64,000 nt of DNA, taken from assembly GCF_003473485.1 (NCBI RefSeq), contig NC_053042.1:52725762-52789761 (forward strand), in the 5' to 3' direction. Positions 21,044 through 32,239 of the stretch are shown here, in pieces (the first letter of the stretch is position 1; each line of letters opens with the position of its first letter). A program made the translations under genes and the position numbers. The notes beneath the pieces are model-generated. The model did not search any database, was not told where the DNA came from, and saw only the letters and a list, made by a program, of their open reading frames with translations. The stretch comes from Medicago truncatula. Lineage: Eukaryota; Streptophyta; Magnoliopsida; Fabales; Fabaceae.

Positions 21044-21587
21044 TGTGAGAGAAATTTCCAAAATATATTTGGAAAGTTGCAATGGTTAAATAAAGACCTT
21101 TTAGTGAATAGGTGTATTGCAATGTAACCATTCATAAACAAATTCTTTCAAATAATTGTGTCTCTTCACGAAAGGACATAAGTTTCTATATAAATAGAGA
21201 CATTATAGTGGCAGAAAAGAATTCAGAAAAATAGAGACATAAAATCACATTGTTGTGTGTCATAATTCTGCCGAAAAATTATACTAAATCATTCTTTCTT
21301 TTCTCTAGTGCACGAGGGAAATTGACAAAACTTTATTCTGTAAACTACCATTGTCGATATGTTTGGTGTGAATGTGCAAATCACGTCAAGGATTCCATTG
21401 TATTCTGAAGGGGATTCGTCGGTATAACCCTTTTGCATCTAGTTGGCATAACTGGTGGGGGCGAATCGAACCTAAAGACTAGTGTTTCCCACACACGCTT
21501 TAGAATTTATGTGCACACTTCATCATGTTCATCTTCTTCATCTTTTTGGTAAAATTATTGCAGCAGACCCCAACACAAGTTCTAACA
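21044..21587 (+). repeat. Right LTR
   Basis: 544 bp, same length as the left LTR, preceded by the purine-rich ggtgggggat and followed by the target duplication gaatt. Confidence 0.88.
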
Positions 21588-23105
21588 GAATTGTACATTT
21601 GTACTCTCTACATTCTATCAAAAGGATAATTAACTCATAAAGGAGCTTAACAATGCCAATTTGGAGCAAGAGACAATAAATTCAAATCGAACTCTACAAA
21701 AGCTTCTATGCTTATGATTTTCTGTGTATGTATCCGCTATTTGTAATTCCACGTTCTCATTGGCCTGAAACAAACATTATGAAAACAGTTTAAAATTTAA
21801 AAATGAAAAATAAATAAGAAGTTGAACTAATCTCCCTCCCTCTACTTATACCTATATCCCTTTTAATAATCATTTGTTCTTTAAAAGAGTTTAGGTGATA
21901 GAAATACTTCCGACTCTTTTGCTGTGAACGCCAGTAGCATGCAAGTGCTCCAAAGGCGCAGCTATAGCCAGCGACAGTAATTGCCAAAGCTGCTCCGACA
22001 GGCACCACAACTGCATTTGTTCCGACTATTAAATCCTCCAGTGCGGCTCCATCAGTGGGATAGTGATGGTGAGTTAAAATGTTTGCTGAATAAGGCACAC
22101 AAAATTGTACTTTTTAGCATATAATATGCCTTAAAATTCCTGCAAGCAGGGCACCTGACAGAGATCCAAGGGAAACGATAATTTCTTATACTCATATTCA
22201 ATCATCATAAATCTACCAATGCACATAAAGGAATTTGTAAAAACTTATCATCAACCGATGCACCTATTTCATTAAGAATTTTGAAACACATTCTTAAAAG
22301 ACTTGTAATCTAAGCAACTAAATATGAGAAGAGACATTTATTTAAACTTTAAACACATAAGTAATAATACAACAATGACAATCAAACCTTATCCCACTAA
22401 GTAGGATCGGCTACATGGATCAATAAAAAACACAAATAATAATGATGATGATGATGAAATTTAATAATTGCTTCATCAAAAATATATCATGCATATGTAT
22501 TTCAAATTCACCTCAGATAAGCATTGAAAGAATGCAAAGCATAGCGAACATAAACATCCGATCCGATAACAATGGTGTACAATAATTTGATGCAGGTATT
22601 ATTGACAGTCAGTTTTGGTCATAACAAAGATTTGGATACTTTTTCATCTTAACCAGAAGCAGAAAGATAAAAAGACAATTTTCATGTGAACACTTGAAAT
22701 ACCCGTTGTTGCTCCTGTGCCTCTAGACTCCCCGACTGGGCCAGTGGTAAGTGGTAACAATAGAAAACAACACCTAATTGAATCCTAACAAACCGATCAA
22801 CCAAAATGTCTAAAAACACCTATATTGAGTCATATTGTGAATCGATCTCTTCTCATTATGAACACCGCATACCTAGTTTATTGATTAAATTTAAAAGGGT
22901 ATTTCAATGTCCATCAAATTACCCTAAATTAGAAAGAAAAAAAATATCCCTACCGTGAGAAAATTATTTTTAAAAGATGAACATTTTAAGTACCCCATTC
23001 AACAAATGAATACTAGCTGATGAATCGTAATTAATTTAGTTTACCGATGGGTAAAGAATTCAACAACAGCGAAGGTAGCAAGAGTATCCCTTAGAACAGC
23101 ACCGA
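21588..23105 (-). pseudogene. QSOX: QSOX pseudogene 2 (main part)
   Basis: Minus strand. It keeps the 3' flank (from 21588), the last part of exon 11 (about 21890-22052: TNAVVVPVGAAL and CYWRSQQKSRK are readable), then a jump at 22053 (atcagtgggatagtg) into intron 2. Next come the CPAC microexon (about 22129-22153), a SINE near 22375-22420, a long intron 1 match and part of exon 1 (about 23055-23105), where it is cut by the MADS promoter. Exons 3-10 and the first two thirds of exon 11 are gone. It shares the intron-side deletion joint and the SINE with pseudogene 1, so both descend from one already damaged copy. Confidence 0.87.
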
Positions 23106-23334
23106 AATTAGTTATTACAAATTTCTCGAAATATCCAAATTGGCAAAAGGCGCCATTTTTCCGACATTGAATTTCTTGCCATATAAGCCATGTGAAAAGA
23201 GATTTGTTGAGAATCTCTCAATCCAGTAAATTATCAATGTAATGAAAAGGTGTTAAGTTTGAAAAAGATGGCACGGGTTGGTTTTCTAAGCCAAATCACA
23301 ATGCAAGACAAAAAATATACACACAAAATGTGGC

Positions 23335-23343
23335 TATATAAAA
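23335..23343 (+). promoter_or_regulatory. TATA box of MADS gene 2
   Basis: tatataaaa 122 bases before the ATG at 23457, in the promoter block conserved at the three MADS copies. Confidence 0.6.
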
Positions 23344-23456
23344 TGACCCCTACACACCCAACTTCAATGTGTTATTTCTTACTCTAAAATTAAAATCACA
23401 AACACACCCACCAACCAACCTTTCCTTTTCTATTTCTCTTTGTTTGTGCTTCAGCC

Positions 23457-24143
23457 ATGTCGAGTGTAAGGAAAGGCCGAGGCCGCCAAAAGATCGAGAT
23501 GAAAAAGATTAGCAACGAGAGCAACTTGCAAGTTACTTTCTCAAAGCACCATAACGGGCTCTTCAAGAAGGCAAGTGAGCTTTGCACCCTTTGTGGTGCA
23601 GATGTTGCTCTCGTTGTATTCTCACCTAGTGGAAAGGTATTTTCCTTTGGTCACCCCAATCTTGATACGGTCATAGACCGCTTTCTTTCTCTCATCCCAA
23701 CCCAAAACGATGGCACCATGCAATTCATTGAGGCTCACCGCAATGCCAACGTGCGTGAACTCAATGCTCAGCTGACTCAAATCAATAACACGTTGGATGC
23801 CGAGAAGAAGATTGGTGATGAGCTGAGCAATTTGCACAAGGAAACTGAGGCTAAGTTTTGGTGGGCTTGTGTTGTTGATGGGATGAATAGGGATCAACTT
23901 GAAATATTTAAGAAAGCTTTGGAGGAGCTTAAGAAACTTGTAATTCAGCATGCTGCTACTCGAACTCTTCCATTTTTTGTTGGCAACACTTCATCCTCGA
24001 ACATTTATCTCCATCATCAACCAAATCCTCAACAAGCTGAAATGTTTCCGCCACAAATTTTTCAAAACGCTATGTTGCAATTGCAAACTCATTTCTTTGA
24101 TGGCTCGATGATTCCTCACCATGTCTTCAATAATATGGTGTAA
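23457..24143 (+). CDS. Type I Malpha MADS-box factor (AGL62-like), altered DNA-contact helix
   Basis: A 228-residue intronless ORF, collinear without gaps with the gene at 8405. MADS domain at about 7-66, SFGHPNLDTVIDRFL signature after it, then a predicted coiled-coil region and a Gln/His-rich tail. Residues 31-32 are His-His (TFSKHHNGLFKKASEL) where MADS gene 1 and the family in general have Arg-Arg. The helix that carries these residues contacts DNA in MADS proteins of known structure, so binding may be weakened or changed; that is inference. The rest of the frame is intact, including the Leu/Ile pattern of the coiled coil. Promoter and TATA box are shared with copy 1. Upstream is QSOX pseudogene 2, downstream the complete QSOX gene. 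Confidence 0.95.
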   Translation: MSSVRKGRGRQKIEMKKISNESNLQVTFSKHHNGLFKKASELCTLCGADVALVVFSPSGKVFSFGHPNLDTVIDRFLSLIPTQNDGTMQFIEAHRNANVRELNAQLTQINNTLDAEKKIGDELSNLHKETEAKFWWACVVDGMNRDQLEIFKKALEELKKLVIQHAATRTLPFFVGNTSSSNIYLHHQPNPQQAEMFPPQIFQNAMLQLQTHFFDGSMIPHHVFNNMV

Positions 24144-26180
24144 TAATATGTTCTGTAGAATATATTGCCAGGTGTTAAGGAATAAATAAAAATTAATCTT
24201 TTAAGTTTGTGGCTAATTTACTTTGTTGGTGTTCCTCTTCTATGCTTGTTTTTTTCTACTAATTTTTTTTTTTTGTTGATTTGATATTTACCATGCATAA
24301 TGATTAATGAAATTTTGTATCTCCTTTAATCAAGAATAACTACCAATATGTTTGGTTTTTCCTCCGTGTACTTATGCATAGCTAATATGATGGCACAAGT
24401 GTATGCGCCAAGAATTATCAGCATAGGTGGCAAAATAATTAGTCACTATAATTTAAAATCCAACACAAAGAATGGTGTAACTTTTTTTTTTAATGGAAAA
24501 TGTTAGTACGATTTAATTGTTATGTTAGTTTTCTACTCTTTATATATCCTTTAGTTTAAACTAGTTGAACTATCCAACTTCATGATAGTTTATCGTTAAA
24601 AATCTATCCATTAAATTTATTTATTGATTTCATGCCAACAATCAAACGGACCGACGTTAGTAGTTGGTGATACAGAACGTTCTTAAGCTATTGCCTCTAA
24701 CTCTAATTATAAGTAAAGTATGTCGAAAAAAGTTTATGTATTTAATTTAAAATTTAAACCAAATAAATTTATTTTCTTAAACGTGTTTTTGCTTATAATT
24801 AATGTCAGAGAAAGTATTTATTGGTCAAGTTTGACTATTTGAATAAATACAACTTTTTAAAATGTTTAAAGAAATACTTTTTACTAAATAAATGAGTTAC
24901 ATTTTTAAAAGGTCAGATGATATGTTCATGTTGGGCTAGCTTACATTCACCCCTAAACACATGGTACATATCAAATTTTTGAAAGTTCAACAAAAGATAA
25001 AATCACTATTTTAGCCAAGAGTTGCTTGGTAGTTTGCTTTCTTTATTTTCTCACGACTCATATTATGGCAAATGAGTATTTGTTTTTCATTTATGGATAC
25101 CCAGGTGTTTAATGGTGGGATGAATGCGATTTGTGCCAAGTTTTTAGGGTATATCTAGATTAGTTGTGTTATTTGAATATCTATTTATATGACAATTTTA
25201 AAGATAACCAAAATTTTACAAAGAAAATGAAGTATTGGCACAAAAACCAAAGCAATAGAGAGAGAAAGTAAAAACATAATGTGAGTATGAAAGAAAAGTT
25301 GTCACAAATATTGTCAAAAAATAGTTGTTCAAATATCATTTCTCTGTCTAGATGAAGGGTTTCAGAGGTTAGGTTTTTTTTTTTTTTTTTTTAAGGATCA
25401 GAGGTGAAGGTTTTTTTTTCTCTATTAAATTACATACACTTTAAAATGCAGTTTACAATAAATTAAGTGTGATTGAAGTATTATATGAAAATTTATCATA
25501 TTATTTTTATAAAAAAAAAAAAAAAAATCAAATATATTTTAAAATATAGAATTAGTCCTCTAAAATCCTCCCCTTCAAAACCATTGAGCTATGTTTGGAT
25601 ACCATGTTCAACAAGAATGTTATATATGATTCTTGCCTGTACATTTTCTTTCACACGGTTAGACCTCTTAATTTTTGTAAAGGTCCCAGCTTCAAATTTC
25701 GTATAGTTCTCAATAATTTGGTGATGTTTGTTTATCATCAAGCAATAATGATCTACAAGTCAATGTCATCTTCTTTTTTTACTCTCCATTACCAAAGTTT
25801 TAGAAATATAAATATAATAAGGGTCTTTTTAACCAGTGCCCCGAAGACACTAGTTAAGGAAATTAAAGTAAAAAGAAAAGTAAAATTTTGCATTGAAAAA
25901 AAGACTTTTTTAACTTTTAAAAAGAAAAATACACAATTTCCAAAATAAATTTTCTTTTATAATTTCTTAACGAGTATCCAAGGACACCGGATGACATTTG
26001 GTGCGACAAATCATTTAATGTACAGTTCAAATCTATAGTAATGGAGAGAGAAAGTGGAGAGGATCCAAACTGATCTACTACAGTAATGTAAGTTGTCTTT
26101 ATAACTAACTTATAGTGTTGCGTTGATGATAAAATAAAATAAAACCCAAAATTACAAAGCAAAAATGTTACACGTTATGT
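24144..26180. other. MADS 2 to QSOX intergenic
   Basis: 3' UTR-like sequence matches that of MADS gene 1 to about 24450. The stretch at 25580-25760 matches 9475-9645 downstream of MADS gene 1, so about 1.1 kb (24480-25560) is extra here; it is AT-rich with a T run at 25376-25392 and no TIR pair I can define. At 25820-26000 'taaccagtgccccgaagaca' and 'ttaacgagtatccaaggaca' may be an imperfect foldback MITE. Confidence 0.5.
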
Positions 26181-26578
26181 GCTCCTTTCCCCCAAAAGAA
26201 AGTAGCACAAATGAGTAATGATATCCAAGAGCAAGAATTGTACATTTGTACTCTGTACATTCTATCAAGAAAAGATAATTAATTCATAAAGGAGGTTAAC
26301 AATGCCCTTTGAAGCAAGAGACAATCAATTCAAATCGAACGTCTACAAAAGCTTCTATCCATATGCTTTTCTGTGTATGTATCCACTATTCCTAATTCCA
26401 CGTTCTCTTTGGCCTGAAACAAACATAATGAAAACAAAAATTAAAATTTAAAAAAGAAAAATAAATACGAAGTTGAACTAATCTCCCTCCCTCTACTTAT
26501 TTATACCTATATCCCTTTTAATTATGCAAAACTTAATTATTAGTTATTTTTGAAAAGAGTTCATTACCCTCCTAATAA

Positions 26579-29500
26579 TCATATGTTCTTTAAAGAGTGT
26601 AGGTGATGGAAATACTTCCGACTCTTTTGCTGTGAACGCCAGTAGCACGCAAGTGCTCCAAAGGCACAGCTAGCGACAGCAATTGCCAAAGCAGCTCCGA
26701 CAGGCACCACAACTGCATTTGTCCCGACTATTAAATCCTCAAGTGCGGCTCCTTTAGTTCCGTCATTCCCAGCAATGTCCTTCTCCTTGTACAGAGAAAC
26801 AAGCGTTTTCTCGTAATAATTCTTCAGAGCCTTGTAGACCTCGTCCTGGTTCCATTCAATTTTGTTGCTTTTCTGGTCATGGCCAAGGTAACAGGAAGGG
26901 CAAAGTTGCTTTGTAGGCCAAATTGTCTTCGGGAATTTGGGATCACCGGTACCTAGAGAAGCTTCTTCTTTGCTCAGCCTTTCGTTTACCTTGTTATGGG
27001 AACTCCACAACCATAGAACAAAGTCGCGGGCTTTGTTGAATGGAGTAGAAACACTGAAAATTATATGAAGTCAACATGAGAAGGGAAAAAGGGGGAACTT
27101 GAATGATATTGACATCAACAATTCTCAATTCCTTTATTACCTTGAACACATGTCGTAAAAATGCTGACGGCATTCCTCGCAGACAAAGAAGTTGTGAACA
27201 AAATCACATATTGCATTAAACGTAAACTGACTCTCTCCATCCTCAATCCTTACAGAAAGTGAATGTAGAAGAACCCATAAGCCACAGCTGAAAAACAATC
27301 AAGGAAAGTTGTTGATAATGGAAGTTGAGTATGTTGATTAGATATGGAACTAGAAAACTACATTTGAGGGAAAGATTACCTAAAGCCTCTGGTTTCATTC
27401 TTACTGCCACGGCAGAACATCTGCAAAAGATTTATACATCATATTATCAAGAACTACCTCGTAATAAGAAAATTCAAAATTTCATGTATGAATACAAACT
27501 TATGAATCATAATAAATAACAAAACTCAATAGAAAAAGTTATATCGCTGATAAAGAAACAGGTCTGGCAAAGAACCATTTGTTTGACGAAATCATTTTGC
27601 ATCTCACCAAACTCACATATCGCAGGTCAGCAGATACCATTATGATATAGAGTTTTCCTTTACATTAGTCACTCGTCTATTTGTTTGCCATGCATCCATT
27701 ATGTAATTATGAGTATAGTTTTGTCCACATTGTAGACAATATAAATGGTCAAATCAAATATTTCATACAAAAGCCAGGCAGAAGTGCACCACAGAGATGT
27801 TTAAAAGGTTTAACACAACTATTTAGCTCTTACCCAGTATCCACGTGGCACCTCTTTTCCGCAAATCTGAAAGTTCTTAACTGAACTCTTGTCATCTTCT
27901 TGCTTATGAGATGACCAAAAATCTGTTGGATACAAGTCAGCAAAGCTCACGAGTAAATCTCCAGCACCCTTCCGGCATCTGAAAAAAAATTTATCCAGAA
28001 ACACAACAAACGATCATGATGAGATGCCAAAAGATGAAAAAACATTGTAAGAGATCAACATGTACATCTAATTTACCTCCTAGAAGGATGGTGGGCTGTC
28101 AAAACCTGGAGAAACTTTACAAGCGAAGCACGAGTTTCTGGTTTTATCATCTGCCAAACAGAAATTATTTGTTCTGTTATCCAAAAGAATGAGCACAAAA
28201 CAAAAGGTCAATCAGGGAAAACTGATATACCTTGTTCTCCAAGATGATGTCAAAAGCTAAAGAAGTTGCCTCTTCAACATCATAGATAGCTCTTGCAATC
28301 TTTGGGATACGTGCAAAACATACATGTCAGTATTTTCAAGAAGAAAACACAAAACAAAACTAAATCAAACATGTTGGCAGGTTAAGAAAGGGACCTGTTC
28401 AGGATCTGATACGTTAGATGAAAGATGTTCATTTTGAAACTTCTGATCATCCAGACCAAATGAACTGTGACATTACAAACATTATAAGCAACAAACATGA
28501 AAATAAAGCTACATTTGCAATAAAAAAATATATTATTATCAGGGACGGATCCAGAAATATTGATTAGCGGGGGCAAAGTCATGTACTATAATTTTTTTGG
28601 TAAAATCATATAGTATAAATGTTTACATATTCCTAAAAAAATATGTTTACATAAAAAATATATACCAATACATAAGTGATATTATTATCACTAAAAGAGC
28701 AGAGACTACAAAAATTATGTCATTTTATATCCAAAAAATTGAAGATACTTAAATTTCTATGAAATATATTTTTCTACTGACTTTATATTTTGAAATTATT
28801 ATTTATTTTATCATTTTCAACATTATTGAATATATTTTTCTATATATGTCAACAAACAATTATTCAACAATATTATCTCTCATACTGTGGCATATTTGTT
28901 TCTTCACAAAAATTATTTAGTAACATTTTGTGGGGGCAACACTTGTTTTTAAAGGTAAAAAAATTAAATTACTTAACAATTTTCTCTAAAAGTTAGAGTG
29001 TATGTGGGGGCAAGTACCCCTAATTATATGAACATGTATCCGTGCCTGATTATTCATTATTATATCATGATAAATTTTTATGTTCCATCAGATGCAACAG
29101 AAATGCTTTCTCATGATTCTAGACACTAGTATATTCTGATTAGTTTGTAGTGCATTTTAAGTTGATAATGTTGCATTAATGAATTCAAATACATCATCTG
29201 GCTTGAATAAAATGTTCACCTACAATATCGCAACTACATTGACAATGAATGTATGTATACCTCATACCTGGACATTTGCTTGTTGATCCAATTAAGCAAC
29301 CGATCAGCTGTGCGTGCATCATCAATCACATGTATATCACTTTTCTCTTGTTTAGGTTCCCAACTACCGCCTACAAATTTAGGAGGAGGGCCCCAAAAGA
29401 GCATAGGATAATGACCAACAGAAAACTTATCACAAAGCTTAATATTTATCTGTGCTGCCAAAAAAGTGAACAGAAATATGCCAATCACCAGGGGTGTTTT

Positions 29501-30926
29501 TTTATAAATGGTAAACCTTATCTTACGAACAACTTAAAGAAGATGTGTGTACCTTTGACGCACAATCTACCCTTGTCAATAATATTATTCCAGGATGCAC
29601 TGCATCAGGTCCGTTAAATAACTTTGCAACCTTTTCGTAGTGAGGCTGCAATATAAGTTCAGTGAGTTAATGATGGTGTTGAAATATTCACTGAAAAAGG
29701 GCCAAAACAAATTTTATGTTTTAGCATGTAATACCTTATAATTCCTGCAAGCAGGGCACCTGAGAGAGAAGCAAAGGAAAAAGGGAAATGAGAATTTCTT
29801 ATACTCGTAATTGATCCTTTATAAATCTACGTATGTGCATAAAGGATTTTGTAAAATACTTATTATAGATGAATGCAACACGTTTGATTTCAGTTAGATG
29901 GTTGAAAAAATAATTTTCATTAGGAATTTTGAATTCAAAAATTCGAAACGCATTCTTAAAATAATCTAAGTAACTAACTATGAGAAGAGATGTTGAAAAT
30001 TTGAAGACATAAATAATAGCAATTATATTTAGCATTCCCTCAAAAAAAAAAAACAATTATATTTAGCAATGTCTTCATCGGAAACATATCATGTATGCAT
30101 ATTTTGAAGTCAACTCAGAAGAACATTGAACGAATGTAAGGCACGTAGCAAACAAAGGTATAACCGTATAAAATACATCCGATCAGATACCAATAATGGT
30201 GTACAATAATTTGATGCAGGTTTTGGACAGTCATTTTTGTCACAAACAAGACTTTGAAACTGTTTCATGTTCTTAGCCAGACAATATTCATGCGAACTCT
30301 TAATATAACACACTACTTTTTTTTTTCCGTCTTTTTGAACCCTTCACTTATCAATTCATAGCATCAATTGCATAAATGTTGGCTACAGCTCCAACTACCT
30401 TGAACTAAAGTAGTGGTAAGTGGTATCAATTGAAAACAACACCTCATTGTACAAATCAAACCCATTAACCAAAATGTCCGAAAGCATTGGATTGATTTAT
30501 ATGATGAATGAATTAATCTCTCCTGATTGTAATAAATAACTTGAGATCTAATTTTCTGATTAAAAGGGTATTTCAATTTTCAACTTCCATCAAATATATA
30601 TATAATTCCTTTCACAAAAAATGAACTTTTTACAGAACCCATAAGAGAATTCAACATATATAGGAAAATAATTCAAAAATTAAAAAGACTAACCAATTGG
30701 CAAAGAATTCAACAACAGCGAAGGTAGCAGGAGTATCTTTCAAAACAGCATCGAAATTAGTGGCATTAAGCTCAACAGCATAATCATGATCGGTTGTTCC
30801 AGTTTGATCATTGTCGTGAACCTCACGAAGGATCGAACGACCGGGAAAAGAGGAGGAGGAGGAGGAAGTAGCAGAAGAAGAAACAGAAATCGTGCACAGA
30901 AACAGAGCAAAATATAATAAATTCAT
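26579..30926 (-). CDS. QSOX: Quiescin sulfhydryl oxidase (QSOX), complete gene, 11 coding exons
   Basis: Exons (minus strand): 30926-30694, 29759-29735, 29645-29553, 29449-29268, 28464-28395, 28299-28231, 28150-28077, 27978-27834, 27420-27380, 27287-27141, 27053-26579; every junction is GT/AG and phases agree, giving 517 codons plus TGA. QSOX enzymes make disulfides in secreted proteins with FAD and O2. Seen: signal peptide MNLLYFALFLCTISVSS; thioredoxin domain with WCPAC at residues 78-82; KLCDKFSVGHYPML; the linker; the Erv domain with CEEC at 347-350, WLWSSHNKVN at 374-383 and CPSC at 411-414; a C-terminal membrane helix about 473-498; and a short basic tail. As usual in plants there is no second thioredoxin domain. 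The CPAC motif lies wholly in a 25-nt exon. Intron 4 carries a hAT-like insertion. It is the only intact copy of several here. Confidence 0.95.
28540..29048. mobile_element. hAT-like non-autonomous element in QSOX intron 4
   Basis: Ends cagggacggatcca and (complement) caggcacggataca form imperfect inverted repeats of about 14 bp. Flanks attattat and attattca agree at six of eight positions, as expected for a decayed 8-bp hAT target duplication. Two 'gggggcaa' blocks inside mark a family common in legumes. No transposase is present. Confidence 0.65.
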
Positions 30927-30999
30927 GACGAATATGGATCGGGAAGGTTAGAAGAGTAGGGTTTTGTGGATTGTGTTCAGAAAAAATGGATCTGTTACT

Positions 31000-31480
31000 A
31001 CTGATTATGATTAATAATATTATTTTAATTGGTGTATGTGAATGTGATAACGAAATTTGATTTGATTTGATTTGATGGAGATGAAGGAAAAGGAAGGGTC
31101 CGTCAGAGATTTACGTTTCAATGGCTTAAGACATGGATGGAGGAAACAGCCCTCTGCTCCTCCTATACCTTCTCTTCTTCACTTACGTTTCTTGTCTTCT
31201 TTTTTCTTTAGTAGTAATATTTTTTTTTTTTTGTAGTATTTATTTTATGGAAACTCATTATTCATTATTTATCCAGTCATCATCTTCAAAAAAAATTATT
31301 TATCCAGTCAAAAAAATAATCATTCATTGTTTCTATATTTCTTTTTTTTTTAAGGAAATATTTAAAAACATGTTTTGTGGTTCAAAGAATCAGATTATAA
31401 ATTAAGTTTAACTAGTTTGACTATATTCATTGTTATTTATTATCAAAATTCCTTTCATTAAAGAAAGTATCCGTATATAA
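31000..31480. other. Region upstream of QSOX, no gene
   Basis: Contains the QSOX promoter (minus strand) and T-rich sequence. I could not pick a convincing TATA box. Confidence 0.4.
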
Positions 31481-31484
31481 ATAA

Positions 31485-31665
31485 ATGAAAGACTCAAGAG
31501 CGGGTCTCTTTGAGTTTAATCAAGATCCTGGATTCGAATCTAACATTGGGCATGCAGCATTGTTAAAATTCTCTGCCGTTCATTTGGGTCCCACAATGCT
31601 CGAGAGATTAGTCTCCGCAGTTGCGTGCGGAAGATATCCGATTTACACCAAAAAAATATATATAT
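31485..31665 (+). mobile_element. tRNA-derived SINE
   Basis: A pol III box A-like start ('agagcgggtctctttgag') and a box B (ggattcgaatc at about 31530) are followed by a non-tRNA body and an A-rich end (accaaaaaaata). The 62-codon frame over it is not a gene. Confidence 0.6.
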
Positions 31666-31955
31666 ATACGTGAAAGAAAACGGTACTTTGAGAAATACAA
31701 TTATTATATTTGTTTTAGAGGAAATACATTATTTTGGAAAAAGCTGAAGTCAATGCCTTTGCCCTTTGGCTGATGGTACTTTTATTGAAGGCTTGATGAT
31801 GGATGTTTGACTACTTTTACTTTGCCTCATATTTCTATGTTAAACACAATGCTAACTTATTGAATTGTGAATGAACTTACCTGCAAAGTTAAACGTATAG
31901 TCAAAAGCTTTTACCAAGTATACCAGATGGCTCTTGTCAAATTTTTTGTTAATTG

Positions 31956-32239
31956 GATCGGATAATTGTCAATTTTATTTGTCCTAATTAAATTTTATTT
32001 ATTGGGAAACTGAATTTTATATGGAGATTAAATGAATGATTTGTTGTCGAATTTCTTTTGACATGAATTGTCAAATTTCTTGAGACCGAATGGTTTAGAT
32101 CGGATAATTGTCAATTTTCTTTGTCCTAACTAAACTTTATTTATTTGGAGACTGAATTTTATATGGAAACTAGATGAATGATTTGTTGTCGAACTTCTTT
32201 TGACATGAATTGTCAAATTGCTTGAGACCGAATGGTTTT
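31956..32239 (+). repeat. 142-bp tandem duplication
   Basis: Copies 31956-32097 and 32098-32239 start gatcggataattgtcaattt and end gagaccgaatggttt. About ten differences by eye, so it is older than the repeat at 14477. Confidence 0.85.

Larger units (their letters stand above)
13464..21587 (+). mobile_element. LTR retroelement, non-autonomous, with nested insert
   Basis: Two 544-bp LTRs (13464-14007 and 21044-21587) start TGTGAGAG and end TCYAACA and are flanked by the 5-bp target duplication gaatt (13459-13463 and 21588-21592). The flanking QSOX sequence is continuous across it. A polypurine tract, aatggtgggggat, precedes the right LTR and sets the orientation. I see no gag, protease, integrase or reverse transcriptase of its own. 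A 760-bp internal segment occurs twice (15033-15795 and 20133-20891); between the two copies lies foreign sequence: two MULE foldbacks, a LINE fragment, and a block with a small glycine-rich gene. The element is thus either a host for a large insert or the product of recombination between elements. Confidence 0.85.

Noticed and set aside
29249..29617. 122-codon + strand ORF
   Set aside because: Antisense to QSOX exons 3 and 4, whose reading frame and splice sites are convincing.
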